Below, piece after piece: positions 9,901-18,648 of a stretch of 64,000 bases of DNA. Made by a program: the position numbers and the translations under genes. Position 1 is the first letter of the stretch; each line of letters begins with the position of its first letter. Under the pieces are notes generated by a model. That model worked only from the letters and a program-made list of their open reading frames with translations. It had not been told where the DNA came from and did not search any database. The DNA is taken from positions 62,001 to 126,000 of the forward strand of contig CBFDDF010000006.1 in assembly GCA_965603495.1 (NCBI GenBank), written 5' to 3'. Source of the stretch: Thiomicrorhabdus sp965603495. Its GTDB lineage: Bacteria; Pseudomonadota; Gammaproteobacteria; Thiomicrospirales; Thiomicrospiraceae.

Positions 9901-12900
9901 ACGGATGCAATTACTGAAGATGCTGCACCTAACACGATAAGTGATAGCCTTTTTACCAACGATGAGGTGGGGGCCGATTATATCGCTACGCCAGTAACGG
10001 GTATAGCGGCAGGTAATGTTGGTGTCGATGTGGCTGGAAATGTGGGCTCTAGTGTGGTCGGAATCTACGGTAGTCTTGTGCTTAATAATGATGGTAGTTA
10101 CACCTATACGTTAAATAATACAGACCCTGATACGGAAGCTTTGAAAGCCGGACAATTGGTTGATGAAGTCTTTACTTACACCATTACCGATAATGATGGC
10201 GATATGGCCACCTCCATCCTAACAATTACCATTACCGGCACCAACGACGTCCCTGTGATTACGAATGCCGGAGCTCAGCTTGCAGGAAGTGTGATCGAAT
10301 CTGGTCATCTTGATGATGGCACGGTTTTCGCAGGCACTGTCAGCGCGACTGATACCCTCAGCGCCAGCGATGTTGATATCGATGCGACTCAAAACTGGAC
10401 ACTCCAAGGTACGCCCGACACCACCTACGGCACGATGGCATTAGTGGCTGCAACTGGTGTTTGGACCTACACGCTCGACAATACTTTAGCCGCGACACAA
10501 GCCCTTAAAGAAGGTCAAAGCGAGGCGGTTACCTACACCGCCCGAGTCACCGACGACATAGGCGCCTATGTCGATCAAACGATTACCCTCACCATTACCG
10601 GCACCAACGATGTCCCTGTGATTACCAATGCAGGGACGGAACTAGTCGGCAGTGTGACCGAAGCTGGACACGAAGACAACGGCACAGTGATTGCCGGCAC
10701 CCTCAGCGACAGCGGTACCCTCAGCGCAAGCGATGTTGATATCGATGCGACTCAAAACTGGACACTGCAAGGTACGCCCGACACCACCTACGGCACGATG
10801 GCATTAGTGGCTGCAACTGGTGTTTGGACCTACACGCTCGACAATACTTTAGCCGCGACACAAGCCCTTAAAGAAGGGCAAAGCGAAGCTGTTACCTACA
10901 CAGCCCGAGTCACCGACGATAAAGGCACCTATGTTGACCAAACGATTACCATCACCATCACCGGTACCAACGATGTACCTGTCCTTGATTTGGACGGCAG
11001 TACTGCTGGCAATGATTATGCAAACACCTTTCATGAAAATGGTAGTCCTATTGGTCTTGCAGACACGGATATTTCGATTACGGATTTTGATAATACGTTG
11101 ATTAAATCAGCATCGATTGTATTAACGAATGCCCAAGTGGACGACGCTTTAAGTGTCGTAGCTGTTGACGCTAAATTTGGTGCGACGATAACGGGCACGG
11201 CACCTGGTATCGTGACCGTTAATTTAACGGGGTCGTATCCATTGGCTGATTATCAGACGGCCATTCAAGCGATTACCTTTCGAAATGATTCAGAAATTCC
11301 CAATGAATCTGACAGAACAATCAATATCACACTGACAGATAATCTGGATGCAGTTAGTAATACCGCCGTTTCAACGATTCATGTCAATGCCAAACCCGAC
11401 CTGCTTGATAATTCGACAGAAGTGGTTGAAGGCAATATCACGATTACTCAAGCGAGCGTTGATCCAAACTCATTAACGGAAGGGAATTTGTTGGATAACG
11501 ATGAAAAAGGCACGCCTGTAGGAACCATTACCTCGTTTACCTATCTTGATGAAGCTGCGGTTGTGCAAGATGGTGTCGTAGGGGGTTCAACGAATACCCA
11601 GTATGGAACCATAACGCTTGCCGCGAATGGTGAATGGACTTATCAATCGGATGCGACCGAAATCCAAGATCCTACAATTCCTACTATTGCGACAGATTCT
11701 ATTGTGTATACCGTGACGGATGGTAATGGGGATACTGCAACCGCGACATTCACTATTAATGTGTTAGATGGTGCTGATCCTACTATTTTGACACCGGTCA
11801 ATAGCACGATTGACGAAGCTGATTTGGGGTTGGGTTCAGCTTTGGTTACACAGACTCAGAGTGGTTTATTATCGGTGGTTAAAGGTACCGATGCTATTAC
11901 GACCAAATTTACCACCACGGTTGCTGAACTGGATCTATTAGGCTTGAGTTCTGGAGGCGTTGTTTTGGCTTATACCGTCACAGATACGACGATTGTCGCT
12001 AAGGCTGGAGCGACAGTTGTTTTTGACGTGACATTAAATAATACAACGAGTAATAGTGCGGGTTATGACTTTGTCTTGAAGCGTCCTCTTGATCATGATG
12101 AGATAGGAGAAACAGAAAGCTTATCTATTCCTTTTGATTTTGTTGTGATTGATAGTGATGACCATGATGGGGTTCTAACCGATAACAATGATTCTGCCAA
12201 CGGTAGTTTTTCAGTCACGGTGCTAGATTCAGTTCCCCGTGTAAATGACTTCTCGTTGATTATGAATGAAGGCAACGGGACCGACTCTACAATCATTCGT
12301 ATCAGCCAAGATGATTTAACGACAGTCGATATAACACATTTTAATGGCATTGCAACGGGCGGTATTTCGTTAGGGGTAGCGGCTTCGACCTTGGTAAAAG
12401 ATACCGATGGCAACGATGACATCGGCACACTCACCAATAACGGTGATGGCACCTTAACCTTTGTGCCCGTGGCAGATTACAGCCAATACAGCACAGATCT
12501 ACCAACCTTCTCCTATAGTGTGGTGGATGATGATGGTGATGCTGCAACTGCAACGGTAACCGTGCAAGTTGATCCGGTTGCAGATGCAGCCACTATGGCT
12601 GCCAATGCAACGGTTAGCACAACGGAAGACGCAGGTAATGCTTCAGAGGGGACGAACAGTGTTGCGTTAGCTCTAACGTTACCAACACTTAATGATCAAA
12701 CCGATCAAAATGATATCGGTGGCGTGAGTACCGGTGACAATCCAGAGCGTTTGGGGTATATCACGGTTAGTTTTAATAGCGGTAATGGTTCTGTGAACGG
12801 CGCGATTGTTGAAAAATCAGATGGCACCGACTTGTTTACAGTGAATGGCGCTGCTCTCATGACCATTTATATCACACCAGACGGTTCAGCCAATACGGCT

Positions 12901-14865
12901 TATCATTACACGGGGCTTAATCCTGATGGGGTCGGTGTCATAAAACTAACGGAAGCGGAGTATGCAGGGTTAAAAATCATTCACCCTGAAGACAATGCAA
13001 TCGATATCAATCTGACGATTTCGGTCACCTCACATGAAGTGCAGGACGATGGGTTATTGCTTGCTGTTGACGTTTCTTCTACAGCAACTCCTCAGGTGGT
13101 GACTGTTGATGTGCAGGCGGTGACCGATAGCATTTCACTTCTCTATAATCAGCAGGGCGTTGAAGGCGGCACAGATTTTACGGATTATCTCCATTCGACA
13201 ACAGGCTATGAAGGATTGGTCGGTACGATTGATTTAGGGACCTTGTTAGATGCCACTTCAGGCGATTTAGATGGTTCCGAAAACCGTTCCTATATTGTGA
13301 GCGGGATTCCAGAAGGCTCTGTTGTCAATGTTGGCGGGTCTGCCGCGACGGTTGCGGCTGGGCAAACCAGTGTCACCGTTAATTTTCCAGATAATACCGT
13401 GGCCGACCCAAGCTTTACCATGACTTTGCCAGAGCATTACAGCGGCAGTATTAACGGCACGATTACCTTAAGTGTGACGGATACCGATGCGGACTCAATC
13501 GGTGCTGTAACGACCCTGACGGCTGCGGTGAGTTTCGATATTGAGGTACTGGCTGTCGCAGATAATGCCCTGTTGAGCATTTCGGATGCTACGGGTGATG
13601 AAGATGCCGGGCGTAGCGCAGGCAATACCTCTACGGTGATTGCGACTGCAGAAGCGATTGATGATGCTGTCAATGGCATTGAATTGTCTATTGACGTTAC
13701 TTCAGATGATATCGATGGTTCGGAAACCTTTAACGTCACCATTGATAATATTCCAGATGGCGGCTCCCTCTTTTATCAAGATGGGGCAACAGCCTATGTG
13801 TTTGACGAGACTGATGTCGGTAGCATTGTTCGAGATGGTGACACCGATAAAGAGTTGATTATTGCCAGTAATGGGGATGGCACTTGGAAAGTCCTTATCG
13901 AAAGCTATGACAGTTTGAATCCCCCTAAGTTTATCCCGCCTCACAATAGCGATGATGACTATGTCTTTAGCGTATCGGCCACAATAACAGACGATTCAGG
14001 GATACTAGGCGATATTGTTACGGGAGGTGCTACAGGGCCTTTTGATTTGAACGTGACAGTCAATGGCGTGGCAGATAATTTATCTTTAACATCGGCTGCA
14101 ACGTCCGGTGACGCGGGTCAAGAGATTGCGATTAATCTCGGTGCGATAGTTGCAGATTTAGATGGTTCTGAAACGGTAACCCTAACGTTAACAGGCCTGG
14201 GTGCGGGGGCCTATTTTAAGGTGTCTGGGGTTGATATCCCTTTTGCATCAACCGGTACGGCTGCAGAAGCGATTTATAGTGGTGATACTTATACCTTGTC
14301 AGGGATTTCGGCAAGTGAGATTAACGCATTGACCTTGGTTCAATCTAGTTTAGCAACGACGACTATTACGGTCACTGCGCAGATGGTGGAGGCGAATGGT
14401 TCGGTCTCGACCCCTATCGCTGGGGTGGCTGCTGATTTCGATATTACCATTAATGCCGTTACGCCAACGACCGGCGATGATATTTTGTACCTGGGTGCGG
14501 GGGATGACATTATTGATGGTCTTGCTGGCAGCGATACAATAACGGGTGGACTCGGCACTGATTCTTTAACAGGAGGAGTTGGCGCAGATATCTTTGCCAT
14601 TGCTTATAATGAAGACAGTGTTGACTTGATTACTGATTTTGAGGATGCGGTGGATAAGCTAGATATTTCAGATATTTTGGATGACCCTGGTGCAATCATC
14701 AACTCCACGACTTTAAATGAATACTTGGAATTTAATCAGGTTGGAGCGGATTTACAGATAACGATTGATTCGAATGGCGAATCAACAGGGGGTGGTTCAA
14801 TTTACCAGGTTACCTTGGAAAACATGTTGATTGCGCAGATTGATGAGAGTGATATTATTGATTAG
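6934..14865 (+). CDS. Giant type I secreted RTX adhesin with retention module (LapA/BapA-like)
   Basis: The 2643-residue acidic protein begins with a retention-module-like domain (residues 4-75, VAKITSFSGIIKVLN...GDEIFYNE) as found in LapA-type adhesins held in the outer membrane. TAAEG at 140-144 is close to the di-alanine site cut by LapG proteases. Calx-beta-like segments follow (about 170-500), then many cadherin/VCBS-type domains ending in D-x-DGD or GTND, including two nearly identical 121-residue units. RTX nonapeptides (GDDILYLGAGDDIIDG, GGLGTDSLTGG) begin near residue 2513, followed by an acidic C-terminal secretion signal. It should be exported by a type I ABC secretion system and promote attachment or biofilm. 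No secretion genes, LapD or LapG are in this window. The start is MMIVV at 6934; the second Met is equally possible. Confidence 0.88.
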   Translation: MMIVVAKITSFSGIIKVLNSDTGDVRAVVTGDEIFYNEIILSSENASVSIAMIDGRAFVLGENFRLAIDTLVISDSLMQKLTLLLGDSQNSFDNNKKLLEVEFKTELVELNRREVVDSEIQQGQAKIDSSNQQAAITVRTAAEGKVASGFYPEAKDDTAQREFSEEGSDRAFTTIIPKLILTGDSLLIEGNQVAYTLTLDIPPFSAFSVTVAVSLVSTQTGDLETTAQTINFAPGQITAAFTVQTHDDFFADNGEIYQVNVVATSGGGYTGQPVFPLGLKTTITDDSNPNTPYNPDDSIELGTDDTITIKLFGLDGDGNRVAVNDVKEGNQASYVVIAFDKVGSELSLAGTVEVALVDNTATGIASETKKDGSQDYIGSSKIVALGAIFTIETIDDYSTDNGETFTLAITDESFSHATAYESVNHDLTSVLTTIIDGVTEPDGGTGLTDIVYVQLNGSVMVNEVDGEVIQHSLSLVDKLGGPVNLAAGETITITVAYSDTVGVPGVLEADFAPPRVTEVVIVGDGTATYFFENRVKGDLINEGDEGYTVTLSSIDSHSNFFENVEVASLNSATALIEENIVLEADFATVIEGGVEITNITHGNLLANDIELGQAGVITSFAYIDELGASQSTILVAGTATVNTQYGSLTVEDIGDWSFTSDLTETHINGADLSELITITVTDDNGKTEDSVFTIAVSDAVPIAKNDPLRTVVENASDTTNAIVGNVIDNTIDNAGDDELGVDTPVFLLDFSYLNIDGDLTLYTFGAGETEKTVTAQSGALTVETNGDWSFTPATNLDHSLAENISADFAYTLIDADGSESASATQYIDVLDGADPAITELDIDDTVVDEENLATGTSPVPANLTVAGNLGVATGTDTLDVTFDSTKLPDLVALGYQSGGVDLAYSLTDSYTLTAMAGLDTVFTVTITNPDNAGAGYSFTLNKPLDHPNASGENTLPLNFDFIVTDHDGDTVTNQFTVTLIDDIPVAASNTDAITEDAAPNTISDSLFTNDEVGADYIATPVTGIAAGNVGVDVAGNVGSSVVGIYGSLVLNNDGSYTYTLNNTDPDTEALKAGQLVDEVFTYTITDNDGDMATSILTITITGTNDVPVITNAGAQLAGSVIESGHLDDGTVFAGTVSATDTLSASDVDIDATQNWTLQGTPDTTYGTMALVAATGVWTYTLDNTLAATQALKEGQSEAVTYTARVTDDIGAYVDQTITLTITGTNDVPVITNAGTELVGSVTEAGHEDNGTVIAGTLSDSGTLSASDVDIDATQNWTLQGTPDTTYGTMALVAATGVWTYTLDNTLAATQALKEGQSEAVTYTARVTDDKGTYVDQTITITITGTNDVPVLDLDGSTAGNDYANTFHENGSPIGLADTDISITDFDNTLIKSASIVLTNAQVDDALSVVAVDAKFGATITGTAPGIVTVNLTGSYPLADYQTAIQAITFRNDSEIPNESDRTINITLTDNLDAVSNTAVSTIHVNAKPDLLDNSTEVVEGNITITQASVDPNSLTEGNLLDNDEKGTPVGTITSFTYLDEAAVVQDGVVGGSTNTQYGTITLAANGEWTYQSDATEIQDPTIPTIATDSIVYTVTDGNGDTATATFTINVLDGADPTILTPVNSTIDEADLGLGSALVTQTQSGLLSVVKGTDAITTKFTTTVAELDLLGLSSGGVVLAYTVTDTTIVAKAGATVVFDVTLNNTTSNSAGYDFVLKRPLDHDEIGETESLSIPFDFVVIDSDDHDGVLTDNNDSANGSFSVTVLDSVPRVNDFSLIMNEGNGTDSTIIRISQDDLTTVDITHFNGIATGGISLGVAASTLVKDTDGNDDIGTLTNNGDGTLTFVPVADYSQYSTDLPTFSYSVVDDDGDAATATVTVQVDPVADAATMAANATVSTTEDAGNASEGTNSVALALTLPTLNDQTDQNDIGGVSTGDNPERLGYITVSFNSGNGSVNGAIVEKSDGTDLFTVNGAALMTIYITPDGSANTAYHYTGLNPDGVGVIKLTEAEYAGLKIIHPEDNAIDINLTISVTSHEVQDDGLLLAVDVSSTATPQVVTVDVQAVTDSISLLYNQQGVEGGTDFTDYLHSTTGYEGLVGTIDLGTLLDATSGDLDGSENRSYIVSGIPEGSVVNVGGSAATVAAGQTSVTVNFPDNTVADPSFTMTLPEHYSGSINGTITLSVTDTDADSIGAVTTLTAAVSFDIEVLAVADNALLSISDATGDEDAGRSAGNTSTVIATAEAIDDAVNGIELSIDVTSDDIDGSETFNVTIDNIPDGGSLFYQDGATAYVFDETDVGSIVRDGDTDKELIIASNGDGTWKVLIESYDSLNPPKFIPPHNSDDDYVFSVSATITDDSGILGDIVTGGATGPFDLNVTVNGVADNLSLTSAATSGDAGQEIAINLGAIVADLDGSETVTLTLTGLGAGAYFKVSGVDIPFASTGTAAEAIYSGDTYTLSGISASEINALTLVQSSLATTTITVTAQMVEANGSVSTPIAGVAADFDITINAVTPTTGDDILYLGAGDDIIDGLAGSDTITGGLGTDSLTGGVGADIFAIAYNEDSVDLITDFEDAVDKLDISDILDDPGAIINSTTLNEYLEFNQVGADLQITIDSNGESTGGGSIYQVTLENMLIAQIDESDIID
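10241..10966 (+). repeat. Two tandem 363-bp units within the adhesin gene
   Basis: The marker CCAACGA(C/T)GT recurs at 10241, 10604 and 10967, giving a 363-bp (121-residue) period. The stretch from about 10350 to 10545 is nearly base-identical to 10713-10908, far closer than the other domains of the protein, which points to recent duplication or gene conversion. Confidence 0.9.
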
Positions 14866-14924
14866 TGAGCGAACTTCCAAAGGGGGTAGGAATCATTATT
14901 CCTATCAGCGTTCATTCTCAAAAT

Positions 14925-14964
14925 AAAAAAGGCAAGCCAGAAGTGTTTCTGGCTTGCCTTTTTT
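14925..14964. terminator. Bidirectional terminator between convergent genes
   Basis: AAGGCAAGCCAGAA pairs perfectly with TTCTGGCTTGCCTT around a five-base loop, with A and T runs outside. It separates the adhesin (plus) from the phosphatase-kinase gene (minus). Confidence 0.92.
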
Positions 14965-14997
14965 GTAGGTCGATTGTCATAAATCTGATTTAAGGGT

Positions 14998-16716
14998 TTA
15001 TTTAAAACAGTAAATCAATAAGCCAATATTGGCGACCAAAGACAACAACGCAGTAGCTTTCCAAAACAGTACTGGATTACGTTCCAATAGCGGCTTGTAG
15101 GCATCTTCGTACTGGCTATCTTGTGGCGTACTGATATCATGCAAAAACTCAGAGAGCAACTGATAGCGTTTACTTGGATCGGGTGCGCAGGCTTTTTTAA
15201 GTGCACTGTCCACCCAAGCAGGCAAATCAGGGCGATATTGGCGCACCGAAATATACTGCATGTGACTGTAGTTTTTTAGCTGGAACTTATGAATGCTCTG
15301 CTCTTTAAAGGGGTATTCTCCAGTGAGCATCTCATAAGTGATGACCCCTAACGAGAACAGGTCGGCATTTTTGCCGGCGCGTTCGCCCATCATGTACTCG
15401 GGGGCGGTGTAGTTGAGCGTGCCTTCTGGATGTTGGCGTTCCAAAACGCTGGCCAATTCCGCCAGGCCTGCCGCATGTACCGCACCAAAATCGATAACCT
15501 TAATACGATCAGCACTGTTGATCATGACATTATCAGACTTCAAATCCTGATGGATGACATCCTGTCGATGTAAGCTACGTAAAGCACTGGCGAGCTGATC
15601 AATATAGGCTCTAACTTGTTTAAGGGGTGGGTGCGGATGATCAATTATCCATTGGCTAATGGTCTGACCCTTAATGTATTCAGTCGTAAAGTAGAGGAAC
15701 TGCTTTGGACGGTTCGAGCGATAAGTTTTCATCAGGCCAGGGTGTGACAGGCGTTGTCCAATCCACTCTTCTCTGACAAATCCATCCAGATACCAAGGGT
15801 CATCACAGTAGTTTTGTGATGGCGTCTTGAGGACCAGTTCCTTGCCGGTTTCTAGATCCTTAGCCAAGTAGATTTGACTGCGTGCGGATAGGCTGAGCTC
15901 TTGGGTGATTTCGTAGCCATCGATTTTCATGCCGGGTTCTAGTTCCGGTGGAAAGGGTAGTTGTGACAACTTGTTATAGACTTCCTCTTTCGTCTCATTA
16001 GGCAGTTGTTTGATGCGAACCACTTGTGCCGTGAGATTGTCATTGGACTGGTTGGCAATGGCTTTTTCGACCATTCTCTGCGCCATCTCAGTTTCCGATG
16101 CATTGGAACTTAAGTGTTGAATCATGATCTCGTCAGTGATGAATTCATGCACGCCATCGGTGGTGAATAAAAACAGGTCGTTTTCTTCTAAGGCTTCGGT
16201 TTTAAAGTCGATTTGCAGTGAAGTATCGACCCCTAAGGCACGGCTCAGATAGCTACGTTCTTTATTAAGCCAGGTAATATGGTCTTTAGTGAGAAGCTTT
16301 AACGCACCTTTACGAAAACGGTACACACGTGAGTCGCCAATGTGCAAAATATAGGCGGTGGTCGATTTAAAGACGACCGCATCAAACGTGGTGACCCAGC
16401 CTTTGAGGTCGGATGCTTGGCTGCTGCCCTGCTTGTAAAGCCAGCTATTAATCGAGCTGATAATTTGCTGGCAAGACTTTTTGGTGCTCCAAGTATCTGG
16501 AGTCGAGTAATAGTCTTGAATAAAGCTTTTAACGGCCGTCTCACTGGCCTGTTTGGCCGCTTCACTGCTACTGACGCCATCGGCAATGACGGCAACGGCA
16601 CCTTTAAAGTCCAAAGCATTGTCTAGCGGGATGCAATAATTCACTGAATCTTGGTTTTCAGGTTTAACACCGGCTGTACTGTGAAAACCCGCACTGATTA
16701 TTAAAGGTAAAGCCAT
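14998..16716 (-). CDS. Fused PP2C phosphatase and serine/threonine kinase of the nitrate assimilation locus
   Basis: The 572-residue protein joins a PPM/PP2C phosphatase (about 1-240: ADGVSSSEAA at 45-54, HIGDSRVYR at 125-133, TTDGVHEF at 185-192, NDNLTA) to a protein kinase (about 265-530: lysine K297 in ELVLK, HQDLKSDN with D391 and N396, DFG with D409, then APEYMMGE). A single C-terminal membrane helix (about 548-571) suggests the domains face the cytoplasm. The kinase has HQD instead of HRD, and its glycine loop (LSLSARSQ) lacks glycines. The same fusion is found next to nitrate/nitrite assimilation genes in Pseudomonas aeruginosa (PA1782), so a regulatory role in nitrate uptake is likely, though its substrate is unknown. 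It follows narK on the same strand, with a terminator in between. Confidence 0.88.
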   Translation of the reverse strand: MALPLIISAGFHSTAGVKPENQDSVNYCIPLDNALDFKGAVAVIADGVSSSEAAKQASETAVKSFIQDYYSTPDTWSTKKSCQQIISSINSWLYKQGSSQASDLKGWVTTFDAVVFKSTTAYILHIGDSRVYRFRKGALKLLTKDHITWLNKERSYLSRALGVDTSLQIDFKTEALEENDLFLFTTDGVHEFITDEIMIQHLSSNASETEMAQRMVEKAIANQSNDNLTAQVVRIKQLPNETKEEVYNKLSQLPFPPELEPGMKIDGYEITQELSLSARSQIYLAKDLETGKELVLKTPSQNYCDDPWYLDGFVREEWIGQRLSHPGLMKTYRSNRPKQFLYFTTEYIKGQTISQWIIDHPHPPLKQVRAYIDQLASALRSLHRQDVIHQDLKSDNVMINSADRIKVIDFGAVHAAGLAELASVLERQHPEGTLNYTAPEYMMGERAGKNADLFSLGVITYEMLTGEYPFKEQSIHKFQLKNYSHMQYISVRQYRPDLPAWVDSALKKACAPDPSKRYQLLSEFLHDISTPQDSQYEDAYKPLLERNPVLFWKATALLSLVANIGLLIYCFK

Positions 16717-16743
16717 TCAGAACCTCTTTGCTAGAGATGAAAA

Positions 16744-16772
16744 AAGCCAGGTTACACCCGCAACCTGGCTTT
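16744..16772. terminator. Terminator between narK and the phosphatase-kinase gene
   Basis: AAGCCAGGTT pairs with AACCTGGCTT around a short GC-containing loop, with A and T runs on either side. It could end narK transcription or only attenuate reading into the downstream gene. Confidence 0.8.
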
Positions 16773-16805
16773 TCTGTTTTAGATTAAGTCAGATTAACTT
16801 AATGA

Positions 16806-18281
16806 TTATTTAACATCAATCATTTGTACCGTGCCATCCGGCATGACTTCAGTCATTTGACCTTTAGGCTCTTCTAGGAAGAAGATAATCATGGCTAAGA
16901 CAAACGCTGCGACAGCCCCAATTACTAAGAAGAATACATCATAGTCTACTAAGCTGTTGACCGTTAGGAACATAACTGCACCCACATTACCGTAAGCGCC
17001 CGCCATACCGGCAATCTGTCCCGTCATTCGGCGTTGAATCAAAGGGACCATTGCAAATACCGCGCCAGAACCTGCTTTAGAGAATATGCCTGCGATAATG
17101 GTAATGCCGACCACCAATTCAACCGACCATGACTTGTCAACAGTGCCTAAGAATAAGAAGCTGGCTGCAATCCCAGTGAAAACGATTAAGAGCGTTCTAC
17201 GACGACCAATTTTATCACTGATCCAACCGCCACCAGGACGTGCGACTAGGTTGATGAATGGGTAGATGCCGGCTAATAAAGCGGCGGTGATTTTAGGCAG
17301 TTCAAACCATGAAACATAGAACATCGCTAGCATCGAAACGACCGCTAGCTCTGTACCGAAAGTTACCAGGTAAGCCCAGTCTAAAATAGCAACTTGTTTG
17401 AATTTATAACGGTGCAGTTCTGGAACGGGTTCCGTAAAGATATGCTTATTGACTTGCCAAATTTTCCAAACTTGTAGCGCGTAAGTACCGATTAAAGCGG
17501 CATAGATAGCAAGCGTTGTTTCACTGGTAATCAGTCCCATTTTCTCTGGAGAAAGCTTCCAGGTTAAAACCGCTAATGCTAGGTATAAAGGGATGTTCAT
17601 AACAATGTATAAAATCAAATCACCTTTAGAAGTCACTTCCATCGCACCGGTTTTCTTTGGCTTGAAGTAAGTTGAACCTTTAGGTGTATCGGTTACGCTG
17701 AAGAAGTAAATGACACCATAAATCATCGCCGCGATACTGGCGAAGGTAATCGCATAACGCCAACCATCCACATCACCCATTGCAACCGCAATAAACGGTA
17801 AAGTCATGGCTGCACCCGCAGAACCGAAGTTACCCCAACCGCCGTAGATACCTTGTGCAATACCGGTTTGCTTCGCAGGGAACCATTCAGAAATCATGCG
17901 AATACCGACGACAAAACCAGCCCCGATGAAACCAGATAAGAATCTTAATAACGCCAGTTGTTCATAAGTCTGAGCCCACGCAAAAGCGATACTGACTGAG
18001 CCACCTAGGATGAGGATCGAAGCGTACATGATTTTAGGTCCGTACTTATCGACCAATATACCGACCACAATTCGGGCAGGAATTGTCATAGCGACGTTTA
18101 GAATTAACAGGACTTTCGCTTGTTGATTGGTTAAATCAAGCGCTTCTTGAATGAATGGCATCATCGGTCCTAAACCTAGCCAGACCACAAAAGACATAAA
18201 GAAGGCAAACCACGTTAAGTGCAGTATGCGAGAGTTTCCTGAAAAGGAAAGTAGGTTGAATTTACCGTCATTGGTAGACAT
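16806..18281 (-). CDS. narK: Nitrate/nitrite transporter of the NarK (NNP, MFS) family
   Basis: The 491-residue protein has about 12 membrane segments and the nitrate-signature glycine-rich stretches, for example GFIGAGFVVGIRMISEWF and YGGWGNFGSAGA, with a second GAVFAMVPL...GAYGNVGAVMF block in the C-terminal half. These line the substrate path in NarK-type proteins. Placed divergently from the nitrite/nitrate reductase operon, it most likely imports nitrate for assimilation (equivalent to Pseudomonas NasA). The shared 367-bp intergenic region probably controls both directions. Confidence 0.93.
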   Translation of the reverse strand: MSTNDGKFNLLSFSGNSRILHLTWFAFFMSFVVWLGLGPMMPFIQEALDLTNQQAKVLLILNVAMTIPARIVVGILVDKYGPKIMYASILILGGSVSIAFAWAQTYEQLALLRFLSGFIGAGFVVGIRMISEWFPAKQTGIAQGIYGGWGNFGSAGAAMTLPFIAVAMGDVDGWRYAITFASIAAMIYGVIYFFSVTDTPKGSTYFKPKKTGAMEVTSKGDLILYIVMNIPLYLALAVLTWKLSPEKMGLITSETTLAIYAALIGTYALQVWKIWQVNKHIFTEPVPELHRYKFKQVAILDWAYLVTFGTELAVVSMLAMFYVSWFELPKITAALLAGIYPFINLVARPGGGWISDKIGRRRTLLIVFTGIAASFLFLGTVDKSWSVELVVGITIIAGIFSKAGSGAVFAMVPLIQRRMTGQIAGMAGAYGNVGAVMFLTVNSLVDYDVFFLVIGAVAAFVLAMIIFFLEEPKGQMTEVMPDGTVQMIDVK

Positions 18282-18648
18282 CGTAATACCTCAGTGTATT
18301 TAATAGCTTAATCAGGGCTTCTCTTAGAACTATTTATGCCACATGTAACAAGGCTTTAAATATCAGTTAGTTAAGTGTTTTTGTGTAGGTTTTTAGGGCT
18401 GTGACAAGGGTTTTGGTAATTATAATGGTGCCTGTTTGTATCGATATTGGTGCGAGTGATGTTTTGTAAAGCTGTTTTAAGATGCTTGTTTTATATCAAC
18501 TTGTTGATAATAAAAGGAAAATACGTCATTAAAAAAACTGGCATAGAAGTTGTTATTAACAAGCAAAACTTAACCACTTGGTATTCATCGCTTTAGACCT
18601 CTGCTTAATGGCAGGGCGCTAAATTTGAATATTAGTCAGAGGAATGCA
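18282..18648. promoter_or_regulatory. Divergent control region of narK and the nitrite/nitrate reductase operon
   Basis: This 367-bp AT-rich region holds a sigma54-like element reading right (see the separate entry), a perfect dyad TATCAAC-TT-GTTGATA at 18494-18509 about 30 bases upstream of it, and two TGGTGC direct copies at 18426 and 18448, 22 bp (about two helical turns) apart. TGGTGC resembles an NtrC half-site, but no proper GCACCA-TGGTGC dyad is present. Operator assignments are inference. Confidence 0.5.
18539..18554 (+). promoter_or_regulatory. Candidate sigma54 (-24/-12) promoter
   Basis: TGGCATAGAAGTTGTT matches the TGGCAY-N5-TTGC consensus except for T in place of the last -12 C. 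It lies about 95 bases before the first reductase gene. Nitrogen-regulated sigma54 control is usual for assimilatory nitrate operons. Confidence 0.5.

Noticed and set aside
18494..18509. FNR/CRP-type site in the nitrate control region
   Set aside because: FNR needs TTGAT-N4-ATCAA; here the half-sites are in the opposite order (ATCAAC-TT-GTTGAT), so it is only reported as an unassigned dyad.
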